This document shows, one piece after another, positions 63,952-64,000 of a stretch of DNA of 64,000 nucleotides. Both the position numbers and the translations under genes were made by a program. Location of the stretch: NCBI RefSeq assembly GCF_048564905.1, contig NC_133002.1, positions 25,472,501-25,536,500 of the forward strand, in the 5' to 3' direction. The stretch is from Vicugna pacos. Its lineage: Eukaryota > Chordata > Mammalia > Artiodactyla > Camelidae. The notes under the pieces are model-generated. The model was not told where the DNA came from. It saw only the letters and a program-made list of their open reading frames with translations, and did not search any database. Each line of letters starts with the position of its first letter. The stretch's first letter is position 1.

Positions 63952-64000
63952 GGGTGGTACAAGCTCCAACTCGGTTTTACAGTGAAAACGGCAGGCACTT

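Larger units (their letters stand above)
63728..63976 (+). repeat. Representative near-consensus 249-bp monomer
   Basis: This copy runs from ttacagtgaa to the base before the next ttacagtgaa and is exactly 249 bp. It differs from my hand-built consensus at about three positions (aatggcagg for aacggcagg, gggacta for ggcacta, gggtggtac for gggaggtac). It is a suitable reference for numbering. A GTAAGG lies near monomer base 60. The gaacgaacgtctc block lies near base 100, the ctcag/ctgag dyad near 121-132, the TG run near 140, the pyrimidine tract plus AG near 185-195, and the AT-rich dyad near 215-224. The phase chosen is arbitrary, because the array has no natural start. Confidence 0.9.
1..64000. 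repeat. Satellite DNA array, 249-bp monomer, about 257 head-to-tail copies
   Basis: The same 249-bp unit repeats from the first to the last base with no unrelated insertion that I could find. Landmarks common to nearly every copy, in order, are acagtgaaaacggcaggc, ctggatgaacgaacgtctct, ctcagttctgag, a short (TG)n run, tttcttttcag, and catatatatgggg. Most monomers are exactly 249 bp; common variants are 1-9 bp shorter (ttccctgc for ttctcctgc, agttctttt for agtttctttt) and one is 42 bp longer. Hand-counted consensus GC is 117/249. All copies read in one direction, and no inverted block was seen. The monomer matches no satellite family I can name. A centromeric or pericentromeric location is inferred from array size and higher-order structure, not shown. 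No gene is supported anywhere in the array. Confidence 0.98.
55021..64000. repeat. Right-edge satellite block, relative of the 26-32 kb region
   Basis: About 55131-59488 is a near copy of 26775-31130 and repeats that region's 9-monomer spacing (actagagtcag at 55.33 kb, degenerate copy at 57.57 kb, offset 2239). About 59201-59490 matches 61191-61480 at offset 1990. About 61.4-62.9 kb again carries the gccttacttc, ccattccatac, ttacattg, gtaacacac series. About 59560-60021 matches 63539-64000 at offset 3979 (16 monomers minus 5 bp). Its marks are gataattttgtgtgaatg, caaaatttc, tcatttgcc, cactgcataaatat and aaatggcagg. The window edge cuts this last copy. No gene was found. Confidence 0.82.

Noticed and set aside
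63942-63970. TATATAT as a promoter in every monomer
   Set aside because: The AT dyad alone is weak evidence. No initiator, downstream gene or other element supports transcription start here.
1-64000. About forty open frames of 60-95 codons on both strands, many repeating the same peptide
   Set aside because: They are the 249-bp monomer read in its few stop-poor frames. Identical peptides recur only because the DNA is duplicated (for example 10610 and 13597; 36697 and 42664). The frames end at the same consensus stops, and no domain, signal peptide or conserved start context is visible.
1-64000. CRISPR-like array of regular repeats
   Set aside because: There are no unique spacers. The entire 249-bp unit is repeated, and there is no leader or cas gene.
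1-64000. Transposon or retrovirus-like element as the source of the repeat
   Set aside because: No long terminal repeats, terminal inverted repeats, coding domains or insertion-site duplications were seen. The unit is simply head-to-tail.

Overview
The whole 64 kb window is one uninterrupted array of a tandem satellite repeat. The monomer is 249 bp: successive ggcaggc landmarks lie at 14, 263 and 512, and the same step recurs to the right edge. About 257 head-to-tail copies fit, all in the same orientation as far as I could see. I found no convincing protein gene, RNA gene, transposon, LTR element, CRISPR array or single-copy spacer. The short open frames (60-95 codons) are the same monomer read again and again. 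My hand-made consensus is about 47% GC with 7 CpG per monomer (observed/expected about 0.5). The array form and layered repeat structure point to a eukaryotic centromeric, pericentromeric or other heterochromatic block. I do not recognise the monomer and cannot name the organism.

Layout by self-comparison. 1-2544: an 8-monomer spacing with a 42-bp internal duplication. 2545-6250: a local duplication with one extra monomer. 6251-10149: mixed monomers, ending in a dimeric alternation at about 9.0-10.1 kb. 10150-20893: two overlapping 12-monomer duplications (2987/2988 bp). 20894-26544: mixed monomers with a 4-monomer duplication. 26545-34539: 8-, 9- and 10/11-monomer spacings. 34540-46431: a 24-monomer tandem duplication (5967 bp), almost identical. 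46065-51568: an exact 11-monomer tandem duplication (2739 bp). 50540-55020: a 10-monomer spacing (2490 bp). 55021-64000: a relative of the 26-32 kb region, then an incomplete 16-monomer spacing cut by the window edge.

On a larger scale the window looks like about two colinear copies of a roughly 32 kb superblock, near 0.5-32.9 kb and 32.9-64 kb. Variant-marked segments recur in the same order in both halves. Each half has its own later internal amplifications. This layered history (monomer, multimers, superblock, then lineage-specific re-expansion) is the main biological content of the window. It fits repeated unequal exchange and local conversion. Because several blocks are near-identical, assembly error must be excluded before exact copy number is trusted.
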